Below, one piece after another: positions 30,454 to 42,237 of a stretch of 64,000 bases of DNA (position 1 is its first letter; each line of letters begins with the position of its first letter). The notes under the pieces were generated by a model. The model made no database searches. It was not told where the DNA came from and saw only the letters and a list, made by a program, of their open reading frames with translations. The stretch comes from Lepidodermella squamata. Lineage: Eukaryota; Gastrotricha. The translations under genes and the position numbers were made by a program. Location of the stretch: the NCBI GenBank assembly GCA_047495785.1, contig JBLDXI010000029.1, positions 3,286,001 to 3,350,000 on the forward strand, written 5' to 3'.

Positions 30454-31157
30454 AATAAAGCGATATTTTGAAGAAGAATTCCGATTTTCGAACGGTCCCA
30501 TATAATTCTAGAATTTTTATATTAATTACATGGTACCCTCGGCTATAGGGAACGATTTTCTACTCGCAAATTCTGATTCAAGGGAGACGTGAAACCCGGA
30601 AAACTTTTTTTAGGGAAATCTAGCGCGAACCTCAAATTTAGTGCTGGGGCCCTAGAATTCCGAGTGTCCACTTGTCAAATCCATCCTAATTCTTCATAAA
30701 TGAAAGACGTAGCTGTTGAAATGCTGATTACAACTGATGTCTGATTGTCCTAACGATAAGATAGCTTGTCTAGTTATAGCTCAGACTGAGATACGTGACA
30801 CATAGGCTTGTCTTTTGCATAATTGTAATTTAGGTAGTATCGTGATGTATGACTTACTTTTTAGGGTTATTATTGCTATACTAATAAAGGAATTAATGTA
30901 ATTGCGATATATGAGCCAGCATGCAACAACAGCATGCTTCTCGCATAAATTATACGCACGTTTGAGCATATGTATGTAGCACGTTCCTCATCGATCGCCT
31001 AATAATCTGAGCCATTTCCTTTTAAAAATATTCATGTTTGCATGTAAATGCTTGCCGTAGTAGCAAGAAGTCACTGCAGAAAATCAAAGCTAAAGCTGGC
31101 TTTGATTTTTCGATACTAACGCCGATTTTCACGCGTTTTTTTGAATAGGGTTTAAAA
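30454..31157. other. Intergenic with MITE-family fragment
   Basis: Near 30530-30655, GGTACCCTCGGCTATAGGGA and CCTCAAATTTAGTGCTGGGG resemble the two ends of the family at 13911. The rest shows nothing. Confidence 0.35.
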
Positions 31158-31367
31158 ATGGACATGTTTCCTTCCCTCGACGTCGCGATGGTGCTATTAT
31201 TCAATGCAGCCCTTTATGTCGGCTATGGTCTTTACCTATCAGTAATCCTATATCGACGGCTCAGTAAAGTTAGCCGGCTTGAAAGGACGGCAGCTCGTGA
31301 GGTTGATGGCCGGTTATCGGAAATACCATACAGCAGTATAAGTGATCACATGGATCAAATAGCATAA
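31158..31367 (+). CDS. Small single-pass membrane protein A
   Basis: A 69-residue frame: a hydrophobic helix around VAMVLLFNAALYVGYGLYLS, then basic RRLSKVSRLERTAAR and a Ser-rich tail. It shares FN-A-YGY-G-YLS spacing with the 67-residue protein at 33009. No signal peptide cleavage site is apparent, so it is probably a membrane-anchored microprotein. No family recognised. Confidence 0.45.
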   Translation: MDMFPSLDVAMVLLFNAALYVGYGLYLSVILYRRLSKVSRLERTAAREVDGRLSEIPYSSISDHMDQIA

Positions 31368-31466
31368 TTAAACAATTTATGTTGTGCCTTTTACTCGATG
31401 CTTTCTACCATGACAAAAGTATCTACCTTTCAGATTTTTTTATATTAAAAATAAAATCAACAAATT

Positions 31467-32141
31467 TCATGGAATTATCCGAGTGTGGAAGGATAGTGTG
31501 AATCGAATAGCACAGACCGATTTATCAGTGATTAGAGATCCTCCCGTAGCACAGACCATTCCGTTTTCTCGACATTGGCTGCTGCTAGTACATGAGCAGT
31601 ACATACCCTTCTTTAACCCACAAAAACCTGGCTGATCCGCTTTTTTTCCTGTCCGCAAGCAGCAAATACCCCGACCGCAGTCGCCATCGCTCATACAAAC
31701 TGTCCTAAAAAATTATAAAAATTAAGGTGGATTTTTTTTAATTTTTCCATCTTACCTGCAGCATTTTGAGGCAGGGGGTCTACAAATCGTTCCGGCGTAA
31801 GCCACGTTTTGGCAGCACCAGTCATCAGGGCAGTCTGCATCCCGTTTGCAGGCGATATCCTCCGGGCAAGCTTGATTGCCGTCCTGATAGCCGAACCGGC
31901 ACTGGCCATCGCCGCAGCATCTGCCCTTTAGAATCGTTTGCGGGACGTGGCATTGCTTGTTCAATGGGCCCATCATCGATAGAGTGCTATTCGGGTTCGA
32001 GGAGCAGCTGTTTTAAGATTGAATATTGAATTGAATATGAAGAGGATGAATTTACTTTACAACTGGAAGATCAACCTGAAGAGATCCTTGGAAAGTCTGA
32101 GCTATAGTCAGCAAAACAAAAAAATCGAGTTTCCGAGGCAT
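31467..32141 (-). CDS. Cysteine-rich secreted protein, Dickkopf/WAP-like modules
   Basis: Exons 32141-32056, 32007-31756 and 31704-31467 join in phase to 191 residues. MPRKLDFFVLLTIAQTFQG is the signal peptide. Two modules follow with the pattern C...D.DC...CC: ACKRDADCPDDWCCQN and VCMSDGDCGRGICCLR, plus CCGDGQCRFG and YCSCTSSSQCRENGMVC. The spacing resembles Dickkopf-type or colipase-like cysteine-rich domains; assignment to one of them is tentative. It probably acts outside the cell as a disulfide-rich ligand or inhibitor. Confidence 0.68.
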
Positions 32142-33008
32142 TTCTCTTTGTTAATTCAATGAGATTAGCGAGAAATTTCGCCATGAGTCAGGGGTTTAAA
32201 GGTTTTCGTGAAAAAAACTTCAGAACGAGTGGGCTGAGTAACCTGCTTGAATGAGTGCATATTGCTTTTGGTTGCTGTTGTAGTTTACGCTGCATACAAA
32301 TGAAGCGAGGCCATATTAACATCAAGTGACCTACACGCTAATAGCTGGCTCGTTTTTTGATCCACTGTAAGCGAGATTTGTATGCGTTTTGGCAATTGTT
32401 TACTCAACACATTAGCTGGCCCTCTGCGTATAATTACAATTGAATAGCGGATCAGCTTTTAATGTTTGATGTCAAATGGCTCCAGCGCTTAGATCCTCGT
32501 TCCTTGAGCTATTTTACGATGAAATATTGACAGAGGATTTCTTCGTCCCTTGAGACCGGATATTATCATCTCTTATTCCTCCAAATTCTCCATCATGATT
32601 TATCCAGTTGTTCTCGATTTTTGATATTTTTGAGCCATTTTACTTGTAAGAAATTTTTTTCTGATTTGTGCATCCTCTTCCTCCCTAAATCATTTGAATT
32701 CCCCAAATATTTCATAACAAAATTCGCCTCAATTAGGACAAGGAAACAGCTTTTTGAGTTACGTACAGCGGATGCCCTCGTGATTCGTGAACAAGCAAAG
32801 TTCATTGGGCAGAGTCCGCTCAGTCACGTGGAAGAAAAATGTTGCAGAAATAGTTTCTTACTTCATCCAGACGGCTAATTTCTATCATTTTTAGCATTTC
32901 GCAGCTTAGCACCTCAAAACTGAATTTGGATTTGATTGCTTGTTTTTCGTTAGGAAAGTTTATCATGTTTTCTTAAGGCTATTTATCGATTCATGCCATG
33001 GTTCGGTG
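32142..33008. other. Intergenic stretch
   Basis: AT-rich, with only short chance frames on both strands; presumably holds the promoters of the two flanking genes. Nothing else seen. Confidence 0.4.
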
Positions 33009-33212
33009 ATGCTTCAGCCGTACGAGATTGCTGTCATTTTCGTCATTGCTTTCAACGTGGCGTTTTCGCTGGGCTACGGCACCTACCTCGGCATTTCGTT
33101 CTATTTCTCGCTGAGAAGAGACAATAAGACTAGGAAAAAGCTGGCTCAAAAACTCGCGGTCATCGAGAAAACAGATCGAGCAAACACTTTGAGCACTATC
33201 AGAACTATATAG
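33009..33212 (+). CDS. Small single-pass membrane protein B
   Basis: From MLQPYEIAVIFVIAF the protein has 67 residues. A hydrophobic helix IAVIFVIAFNVAFSLGYGTY is followed by SLRRDNKTRKKLAQK. It aligns over the helix with the protein at 31158 (FNVA-GYGTYL versus FNAA-GYGLYL) and has the same basic juxtamembrane layout. Function unknown. Confidence 0.45.
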   Translation: MLQPYEIAVIFVIAFNVAFSLGYGTYLGISFYFSLRRDNKTRKKLAQKLAVIEKTDRANTLSTIRTI

Positions 33213-33301
33213 TCCAATAATCTAATATAGCTTTCCCCTGTAATATAATTATCTGCTCAATGCTTTCTCCAATTTTTCAATTCGAGTAAAAATTACGTAA
33301 T

Positions 33302-34382
33302 TTATTTGATGGACTTGATTATATGAGGAGTTTTTCGGTTCTGGTTCACATAATTCCCGATTGACATGTATTTCAGCGAATCATGCCTTTTCCACCAGGT
33401 CTCGCTGAAATATTTCTTGAACCCCTTCTCGCGCAGCTTTTCAATCATAGCATTTCCATACTTCTCAAGCCGGTCCAAGTCATGGTTGAACGCTTCGTCA
33501 CTTATCATATGCCATTCAACCAATAGATAACCGACGTAGTCGAGAGCTCCGTCGCTTAACGCCCTACTTAAGGACACCCATTCATCGCCTTCAACGTCCA
33601 TCTTCAGAACAGTTACATAGCTATGGTTGAGCATTTTCATGATTTCAGCCAGTGAATATGTATCCGGTTTACGATTTCCCTCCTCCTCGCCTGTTATGCC
33701 ATAGTGGTGGAATCGGACCCCATTCGGCCGCACGGCTACGTCATTCATTGTCATGTCGAAGGCATGAACGGTACAACCGCGAAGAGCCATATCGTCGTCG
33801 AAAGCATAGTCATAATTTACCCTGGAAAAAACCCGAGATTACAACGAAAAATCGAGGAATTTGGTGAAAATACCCGAATGAATAGACAATGCAAGGCTCG
33901 TCCTTAGGAAATTGGTCCATGCACACTTGATAGGTTTTATGACCTCCAGGCTCATCAATTCCCATAGGTTGTAAAAACGAGCATGTAATATCCTCTATAC
34001 TAGTAACTTTTCTGGGAATCTCAAACTATGAAAAATACAGTGGCTGTGGCTGTTTCAAAATTTACCGAACTAGACTGAAATATCGCTCAAGGTAGAGAGG
34101 CGAGTTTGAGAATGGATTAAACTTCCTTGACTCGTCACACGTATCAAAGCTGGAATATCGAGGAAAAATAAGGAAATTGTATGGGTTTTCGAAATTTTTT
34201 GCTTACCATTTCGGATCTGGTGTTGTGGTTGGGGTTGTTGTCTCGATTGGCACATCCTGCTTAACTCTTTGATGGGGCTTGCCCTTGATGATTAGAATGA
34301 GAGATATGACTATTATGAAGAGAGATCCAACCGCCACTCCCACTGTTTTCGGATATATTCTGAACTGGCCTACTATCAACAT
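33302..34382 (-). CDS. METTL24/FkbM-like type II membrane methyltransferase 1
   Basis: Exons 34382-34207, 34149-34066, 34011-33874 and 33821-33302 give 305 residues. An N-terminal membrane anchor (LFIIVISLILIIKG) precedes a luminal stem, CFDTCD, then the METTL24-type domain: DEPCIVYSFG / NYDYAFDDDMALRGC, HAFDMTM and VLKMDVEGDEWVSL. DVEG is the FkbM-type acidic loop. The family is SAM-dependent; by analogy it may O-methylate sugars in the Golgi, but the substrate is not known. Exons 2 and 3 are 84 and 138 bases in all four local paralogues. Its ATG lies only 127 bases after the stop of the next paralogue upstream, an operon-like spacing. Confidence 0.8.
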
Positions 34383-34509
34383 TTTAAGTCTTGTTTCGCA
34401 CGTGTGAGCATGAAAAGACTACCTTCCTACACCAATCCTCAAATTCATTCATTTATAAGTGGATGGGATTAGTTCAAGAAATATTCTGGATTTATTTTGA
34501 ATTCCAATG

Positions 34510-35717
34510 TTACATCACTAATTCAGGCTTTGGCATAGTTCTATTCAGATTAGTATAGCCCGCTATAGTCAAGTATAACAATTGATCGAGTCTTCGCCAC
34601 CAGTTTTCGACGTAAAATTTACGAAATCCTCGCATTTTCAAATTATCGACCAGTGAATTGCCGTACTTCTCCAATCGCAGCAAATCATGATTGAACGGAT
34701 TGTCACTAATCGCGTGCCATTCGATTAGCAAATATCCAACGTTATCTAAAACCTTATCGTCTAAGGCCCGGGTTAGCGATACCCATTCATCGCGTTCGAT
34801 GTCCATTTTCAGGACAGTTATGTAGCTATGATTAAGCATTTTCATTATCTCAGCCAAGGTTTTTGTGTTAGGCTTCCGATTCGTCTCATCTTCGCCGGTA
34901 ATTCCCAGAGGTAAGAAGTTCAAATTCGGCTTCAGGGAGGTATTGAATTCATCCATCGACATGTCAAAAGAGAAAACCGTGCAATTACGTGCTGCCATTT
35001 CGTCGTCAAAAGAGAAGTCGTAATTAATTCTAAGGAAAAAGAGGAAATTAAAAAATGTAACCGTCAATTGCAAAAATATTACCCGAACGAATAGACGATG
35101 CAAGGCTCATCCTCAGGAAAATCGTCCATACAAATGTGATAGGTCCTGTGGCCGTTTAGTTCATTTTCGCCTCGAGGTTCCAGCTTGGAGCAGTTCAGCT
35201 CCGGCGATTCATTTACCACTCTAGTAAACATAGTTGGATTTTATACCGCCGGTGCAAAAATAAATCTTGAACATGAATTCGGATTTTGGGATCCCATAAT
35301 TGCTAAACATCCGGTAAGACAACGAGAATGTGTTGGAAAATTAGCTAACACCTTGCCCTGAATGATTTGTTGAACAAGAAGCAAGGCCGATCAGTACCTA
35401 CTTTACAAGTCGAAAGAAACGTTCAAGATAAGCGGCCGAGGCTGGGGTAGGATTGACTCGTCTCGTAAAGTCACAGGTATCAAGGCTAATTATGAAAACA
35501 GCGATCAGATACTGCAATAAAACAAGGGAAATATTGTTACGAACCAAGTCGGATCTCTTCGTGGCTGAAAATCGCTCGCTGTACTGAGTTCGTGTCTAGT
35601 TCTAGCAGCGACAATCACCAGCGATGTGATCAGTGTCAATATCAAGGCAGCGATAACTAAGATCTTGCATTCACCGGTGTTTGTTGGCTTTTGCGTCAAC
35701 AATTCATATTTTGTCAT
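34510..35717 (-). CDS. METTL24/FkbM-like type II membrane methyltransferase 2
   Basis: Exons 35717-35545, 35485-35402, 35220-35083 and 35029-34510 give 304 residues. The anchor is ILVIAALILTLITSLVIVAA. Domain landmarks are CLDTCDF, DEPCIVYSFG, NYDFSFDDEMAARNC, VFSFDMSM and VLKMDIERDEWVSL. Gly of the FkbM-type DVEG loop is Arg. The first donor is a weak GTTCGT, chosen because it alone keeps the conserved phase. An AATAAA-type signal lies between its stop and the next gene. Confidence 0.78.
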
Positions 35718-36167
35718 TCGCAAGTCAAAACTGCACTAAATGGCGGGTTTCTAAGTCGGCGTCGCCAAAAATACAAGCGGAGGTTTAAAAACGCGTGGCT
35801 GTTGATTCCTTTGTCTTCAATCTCAAACAAAGAAATTACGCTATTCAATTAACGCCAGCTATCATTAAGATGAAAGCTATAGAGGCTAGAGCGTTATGCT
35901 TTCGTAACACATGCTACTTTCCGATGATGCGGCCGTGAGGTATATATGTAATGCCGCACAGAATGTCCATTATTCTGGGTTACTGTCGCGAAATTTCATG
36001 ATTATTCGCTTTAAGATTGCAGGAAACGGGAAAGACATGTTACCATATAAGTCACGTGACCGCAAATCTCGGCGAGTTTTGATGGCTGAGTGGAACCTTC
36101 TGTTTGTAGCCACCTTGTGTAAAATCCACCAAATTATCGGAAGCCTCACATTTTCACTCGGAACTCT

Positions 36168-37252
36168 TTATTGTTTCAGCCATTTTCTATTTCGATTAAC
36201 GTAGCCTGCGATTGTCATATACTGCATCTGATCATGCCGCGCGTACCAGTTTTCGATGTAGTACTTCCGGTAACCTAACTTCCATAGGCCATCAACCAGA
36301 CCATTGCCGTATCTCTCCAGCCTATCTGAATTATACTGAAACGGATCACGGCCGAATAAGTGCCATTCGATGGAGAGGAACCCAACATTTTGCATAACCC
36401 CGTCATCCATGGCCCTTCGCAACGAAACCCATTCGTCTTGCTCAACGTCGAGTTTTAGTACGGTTAAGTAGTTATGGTTTAGCATTTTCATGATTTCAGC
36501 TAGAGTTTTGGTGTTGTTTTTGCGATTTCGTTCGTCTTCGCCCGTTATTCCTAGCTGGAAGAACCGAACGCTGTTATTCCGAATCGGTTCAGAATTCATT
36601 GTCATATCGAACGAGAAAACTGAGCAACCACGAGAAGCCATGTCGTCATCGAATGTGAAGTCGTAATTTATCCTAAAATTAACCGATTTCAACATTTCAA
36701 AGGTCTGGTATTTAATAGCCTACCCAAACGAGTAGACGATACAAGGCTCAGTCTCGGGGAAGAAGTCCATGCAGATGTGATAAGTCTTGTGGCCATTAGT
36801 TTCATCCTTCCCAAAGGCTTTTGACATTGAGCAATTTATATCTGGCGGGTCGTTTATCTTCCTGAGAAAGACTTTGGAACTTAGACTATCAGGGTAGGAA
36901 ACAAGAAACATACCTAACAAGGTGAAAGAAATGCTCTAGGAATACGAAGGATCCTGGGAGAGGATTGATCCTTATCGATGAATCGCAGGAGTCGAAGCTA
37001 GGATTAAATTTTATACGAAACCTTATTTTTTTGACCTAATTATACATACCATGCTGGGTTCCTTTTGGCTGGCGACATGACGTTTAGCATTTCTACCGGT
37101 ATTCTGCAGCTTGGTCTAGGCCTCAGCACCATGATGATAATGATAATTATTATAGACAATACTACGATGCCTTTAAATTTCGATTCTAGTTGCTGATAAT
37201 ATGGGACCAGCCGTTGAATCGGGTATTTTACCAATTGTATGTAGTTTGTCAT
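36168..37252 (-). CDS. METTL24/FkbM-like type II membrane methyltransferase 3
   Basis: Exons 37252-37050, 36997-36914, 36861-36724 and 36672-36168 give 309 residues. The anchor is unusually isoleucine-rich (GIVVLSIIIIIIIMVL). The domain runs CFDSCD, EPCIVYSFG, NYDFTFDDDMASRGC, VFSFDMTM and VLKLDVEQDEWVSL, with Gln replacing the loop Gly. Start chosen at the Met of MTNYIQLVKYP, the first ATG in frame. Intron positions equal those of its paralogues. Confidence 0.78.
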
Positions 37253-37765
37253 CTTAAGCTTGATAAATAAGCGCAGGTAGTTTATTATGAATAACGTAGT
37301 TTTTAGGAGCAAACATGTTTGTAATGAAAACTTGCCATAGTGGCATCTCAGTCATATGCAAAATAGTGAGTACCGGCTGCTTGCGGCTACTTGACCCGGT
37401 AGCGAAGAACACAGCCAATAACTCTGATTAATCGAATTGACAATTGATGGGATTTTCAAATTTCTCATGTCTTCTGATTAATCATCAATACAAACTTGGA
37501 TTTTTGAGGCCTCCCTGCCCTAAATTAGTGGGGCCTCTCATTGCGGTCGCTACCTTGTGAAAAGCTTTGTGGACCTGCTTCCAGATAAACCACACTTTGA
37601 TACGTTGTGCGCTATTAGAACAAATTTTGCTCCAAATTCTGAGATTCATTTTAACTGAAATTCTTTAGTAAGCGGGTTGGCAAGCGGGTTCGATTCACAG
37701 TTAAATTAGCAAAAATAATATCGATTTATTGAATCTTTCTTAGAAATTCCATAAAATTACGTCGA

Positions 37766-39217
37766 TTAATCAGGGTCTGAGGATTGCCTTCTGCGTTTCC
37801 TCCTCAAGTAATTTTCGAATAGATCAAGCTTATTGTCGATCATATTGTTAAATGTTTCCCGAATTTCAGATTTGTACTCCGCATTTGGAGCTGGAAACCT
37901 CGGCTTATCGCCTTCGAAAAGGCGAAAATGAGCAATAACGCCCTCCGTATACGGGTCAAGATGCCGGACCATTCCTCCCTCGATCAACTTATGAATAGAG
38001 GCGACAATCACGTTGTCAGATCTCAAAATCATTTTCTCTCGAGAATGAACCATTGCCACAACATCAACCGTGTAGTGGTCTCGAATTGTATGCTTAACCG
38101 AGTATGGGCCAATCCTGGCGTCCGTTGAATTCGGAGTCGGCATGTGAGTCATTGTCCAGAACGCTATTCCTCCGATGAAAGGATCCGCCTTAATAGCAGA
38201 CTCCAGTAAATCTATCAGGCTCACTCCATTGAAAACTTGTAAGAATTCATCGGTATCCATCGAAGCAACCCAGGTTGATTTTTCCCTCAAGAAATAGAAG
38301 CATTCGGTCATTGCCGATGTTTGAAAGTGGTGTGGCGTGAATTGGAGATGAAAATCAAAAGGGACTAATGAAAGAATTCCCATCTCGAGATAATACTGCA
38401 AATAGTCGAAAAAAGCGTGGAAATCTGGGTCGTTGATGTAGATAACAAAATGTTCGATTCCCAGCATAAGATGGTACTCAATCCACTCTGGGACTCGATC
38501 TAAATGATTTTTATTGAGAGAAGTGCAAGCGGAGAGTTTGACTTTTCGGTTGAGTCTCATAGGCTCCGGGCAAATCTTTGTATTAACAGCCATTGTCCGG
38601 CTTATTTTTCTTGTTCTCGCTACGCTGGAGGGTCCAAAAAGCTTCAACACATTCGGCTTTGCTAGGATGTAAATTCTACTCTTAGAAGTGATCCTAAATG
38701 ATTTAGTATCGACCGGGCAATGAAGAATCACATTGTTATGGGAGCTCTCGTATTCCGGTGTTGGTGATTTAGAAACGCAGTGAATGAAATGACCGCTATC
38801 GATAACAATGCTCCAATCGTACTTGTAAGCCCACAGTTCGTATCCAATGAGGTTGTAATGCGAAATTCCATCAACGAGCAGTGGCGTGAGCAAGAGTGTG
38901 ATTTGCACGTACTCGTCTGTTAAATAGGCACCAGTTAGTAACGGATACTTAAGGGAAGCGATTTCTCTCAGCGTTCGAACTGCGTAAAATTCAGCCTGTT
39001 GAAGGCATGAACATTCAGCACCGAGAGACAGATTAAGACGGTCGTAATTTCGGCCCAAATATTCGCATTTTGATAAAACGGCGTCAGGAATTTCCAGAGT
39101 CGGCAAAGGTTCGCTGTAGTATAGGTGTGGGTTGTATCGAACAAAATAAAGTATCGCGAGTATCAATTGAGGGCATATTTTCGGTAGTAATCTCACATTT
39201 AGGATATTGCGCAACAT
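37766..39217 (-). CDS. Glycosyltransferase family 92 protein (GT92-a)
   Basis: From MLRNILNVRLLPKICPQLIL the protein has 483 residues; an in-frame ATG at 39313 would add 32. It is a type II membrane protein with a GT92 domain: KLSACTSLNKNHLDRVPEWI, EYHLMLGIEHFVIYIND, LVPFDFHLQFTPHHFQTSAM, then the DxD-type WVASMDTDEFLQVF, and LEGGMVRHLDPYTEGVIAHF. In nematodes the characterised GT92 enzyme adds galactose to core fucose of N-glycans; the acceptor here is inferred only. It lies between two methyltransferase genes on the same strand. Confidence 0.85.
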   Translation of the reverse strand: MLRNILNVRLLPKICPQLILAILYFVRYNPHLYYSEPLPTLEIPDAVLSKCEYLGRNYDRLNLSLGAECSCLQQAEFYAVRTLREIASLKYPLLTGAYLTDEYVQITLLLTPLLVDGISHYNLIGYELWAYKYDWSIVIDSGHFIHCVSKSPTPEYESSHNNVILHCPVDTKSFRITSKSRIYILAKPNVLKLFGPSSVARTRKISRTMAVNTKICPEPMRLNRKVKLSACTSLNKNHLDRVPEWIEYHLMLGIEHFVIYINDPDFHAFFDYLQYYLEMGILSLVPFDFHLQFTPHHFQTSAMTECFYFLREKSTWVASMDTDEFLQVFNGVSLIDLLESAIKADPFIGGIAFWTMTHMPTPNSTDARIGPYSVKHTIRDHYTVDVVAMVHSREKMILRSDNVIVASIHKLIEGGMVRHLDPYTEGVIAHFRLFEGDKPRFPAPNAEYKSEIRETFNNMIDNKLDLFENYLRRKRRRQSSDPD

Positions 39218-39662
39218 AATGTGTGCAAAATCGCATTGTTTATTAGTTCCTTTGTAGTCTAAATTTGTGGCTTGGCTCGAATCATTTGTAGATACAGGAT
39301 TGGTGGGTTTCATGCGCTGACCTTTGGCCTGAAAGAGTTGCAAGGCGCGAAATATAATAACCCTCGTCTGGCGAGAAACGTTGAAGACAATTTGAGGACA
39401 TGCGTGCTGATTTCAATTGCTTACCCGTAAGCCTTACTTTAAGGATGCTCGAAAAAAATGAGATTAGGAACATCAAAATATCGATGATCAACCTATCAAG
39501 TCGAATCTTAGTTTATTTGATCTAACGAAAACAAAAATTCGATGAAATAAACGTGAGACCATGACAAGGTTTTGTCTTTATTGCATCAGTATCTTTCGCT
39601 TTATCCTTCATCACAAGTTTCATCTCTAAGTCTATGGATTTCTATTTGTCGTTCAAAATGAC

Positions 39663-40749
39663 TCAGTCATCGTTTTTGTTACTTTTGATCCGATTTCGAT
39701 TGACGTAGCCAGCAATAGTCAAATACTGCAGCTGGTCGTGCCTTCTGTACCAGTTCTCGCCGTAGTACTTCCGAAATCCCTTATCATGCAACTTCGTGAT
39801 CAATCCATGCCCATATTTCTCCACCCTGTCCAGAATGCCTTTGAACGGATAATTGCTCACAACGTGCCATTCCATAACTAGATGGCTGACCCGTTCCATA
39901 ACGCCATCATCAAACGCCCTAGTCAAAGATACCCATTCATCTCTCTCAATGTCGACTTTGAGTACGGTGATGTAGGTATGGTTGAACTTTCGCATGATTT
40001 CAGCCAACGTTTTTGTGTTCTCCTTACGATTCCCCGAAATTTCACCAGTTAAACCGATTTCATAGAATTTAACGCCACTCGGACGAACTGGTTCATCGTG
40101 AATGCTCATGTCAAAGGTGAAAACCGAACATCCACGCGCTGCCATTTCATCGTCAAACGAATATTCCCAATGAGATCTAAATGTAGAAACATAGATAGAT
40201 CAATATTTCGGCGAGAAGAAATTAATACCCGAATGAATAGACAATGCATGGTTCATGTTCTGGGAAATTGTCCATACAAACTCGGTAGGTTTTGTGGGCA
40301 TTCTCTTCGTCTTGCCCAAATGGCTGTAGCTTGCTACATTTGACCTCCTCCGGAGCTCCTACTCTTCTAAAACCAAGGAGTTACTCAATGGCGATATTTT
40401 CAACAAAAACTCACTTTACTAGGGCGAAAAAGCGCTCGAGGTAATATGTTGCATCTGAATGTGGATTGACATTCGTATGAAAGTCGCACGTGTCGTAACT
40501 AAAGAGAAATCGAAATGGTTCGCGAATATTGCGAGGTCAAAGTCTATACCAATTAGGAGATCTAGTTGGCGCGGGCGTTTGTTGCGTTTCGATCGCTTTC
40601 GCCGGTTCACATTTCGGGCAACTCGAGCTTAAAATGAAGATTTGAGTGATGAAAATGAGGAAGAGAAGGCTGCATATCACAATGGTATTTATGTGGCTTA
40701 ACCGTGTCAATGACACAAAAATGGAAGGGACTAAAATGCTACCTGACAT
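39663..40749 (-). CDS. METTL24/FkbM-like type II membrane methyltransferase 4
   Basis: Exons 40749-40550, 40498-40415, 40366-40229 and 40176-39663 give 311 residues. The anchor is TIVICSLLFLIFITQIFIL, followed by a CPKC stem. The domain runs CYDTCDF, EPCIVYSFG, HWEYSFDDEMAARGC, VFTFDMSI and VLKVDIERDEWVSL, with Arg for the loop Gly. A minus-strand AATAAA lies about 85 bases past the stop. It is the most upstream of five codirectional genes (this one, GT92-a, then three more methyltransferases). Confidence 0.8.
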
Positions 40750-41146
40750 GCTTGGTCGATTTGAGGTATGATAAGAAAGCTTTGTTTAGTTTCCTTTCAT
40801 GAGTTGTAGACGCGTCTAACGATCTTGTGGGATTAGCTTCCATTTAAAGGTAAATTATTCTCTGAATAACTTTTGTCCACGAAAGTGCTTCTGTAAATAA
40901 ATGAAAATTGGCAATATTTGAGCCTGCTTAAATATTGAGAGGGAAAATTTCGAAACATTTTAAGGGGGATTTATTTATTTCTTATTAATCATATATCAAT
41001 GGCCCTCCTCGAAGCTAAGGTTAGTTCCCGCGCTTAAACAGCAAACCGATCCTTATAGCCTATTAGCCCAACTAATATTATGCTATCATTATATAGGGTC
41101 ATTTCTTAAAATGGAATGGGTGATGTAGGATTAACATTTATATCAA

Positions 41147-42237
41147 ATGAAAAGGCAATGGGGCATAGTTTCATCCTGGATTCTCACGGGTAAAGACTGT
41201 TCACTGACCATTAATTACGAAATAAAGAAAAAATTGTTTTCCAGGTCTAGCAGCTTATTTGCTTTCCCAAAATGCAACGGAGAAATTGCTCAAGCCAGGT
41301 TTGTAACATTTAATCACTCTGAATCTGTTAAATTCAGCCAAATGTAAATTTAGAAACCGTGGAAGATCCGTTGAATTTGCCATTTATCATAACTGTAATC
41401 TCATCGAGATGCCAATTCGAAAAGCGCCAAGCGATTCGAGAAACATGGGGCGATCGCAGGATGTTAGCTAGAATGCTTGGAAATCAAACGTACGGGCCTT
41501 ACTTCATCATCGGACAACCGGATATTAAAAAATTCAATGATTCAATAGTTGACGAATGTCAAACAAGAATAGAGAAAGAAGTGACTATCTACGGCGACTT
41601 AGTGACCATTTCTGCCCTAGATGTTTACAGCCTGCTAACCCCGAAAGTGTTCGAAACCTTCCTTTGGGCTCGGCATAAGCTCAGTTTAACCCATTCATCT
41701 GGGGATAAACATAGTACTTTCTACTTGGTCAAGACTGATGACGATGCTTACATCAATTTGTTGGCTATAGCTCGGCAATTCTATCATTCGATGAAGGAAC
41801 ATAGCAAGAGATCGATTTTAGACAAAAACCTCTACTGCGTTGCAAATACTGGAGCTATAGTTGTTCGAGCCAAAGACTCAAAGTATTATACATCTCGAGA
41901 AAGCTACGCCCCCGATTGGTATCCACCGTTTTGCTCCGGGATCGGTTACATTTTCCAAGTTGGCTTGCTAGATTTGATGATACCGAAAATCCGGGCGAGA
42001 ATGGCGAATTATGTGCAGAACGAAGATGCTTTCTTCACCGGCATCATAGCTGAGGAGCTGAAGCTGAGGCACTTGAATTTCGAGTTCACAGATTCTTGCG
42101 GACCGCATGGCTCCGGATGGACGCAGGAGTCGCTTTGCCCAAACGCGAGTCGAAACGCGGTCGTTCACCGTTTGGAGCCACGCGATATGCGGATGTTGCA
42201 TAAGTGCCCGGATATGCAACGCTTCTATCGTTATTGA
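41147..42237 (+). CDS. Beta-1,3-galactosyltransferase-like GT31 enzyme 1
   Basis: Exons 41147-41189, 41245-41298 and 41354-42237 give 326 residues. The first two tiny exons encode the type II anchor (WGIVSSWILTGLAAYLL). The GT31 domain has FEKRQAIRETWGDRR, GPYFIIGQP, the DxD motif in YLVKTDDDAY, PFCSGIGYIFQ and NEDAFFTGIIAEEL. The family transfers galactose or GlcNAc in beta-1,3 linkage in the Golgi. Both introns are 55 bases. It is followed by AATAAAAA about 25 bases after the stop. Confidence 0.87.

Noticed and set aside
39282-39491. Upstream minus-strand frame as exon 1 of GT92-a
   Set aside because: GT92-a already has a start (39217) that matches the anchor position of its single-exon paralogues, and no clean donor joins the two.
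33302-40749. Bacterial origin of the methyltransferase block
   Set aside because: FkbM-like loops suggested transfer, but all four genes share three phase-conserved introns and the animal METTL24-type domain.
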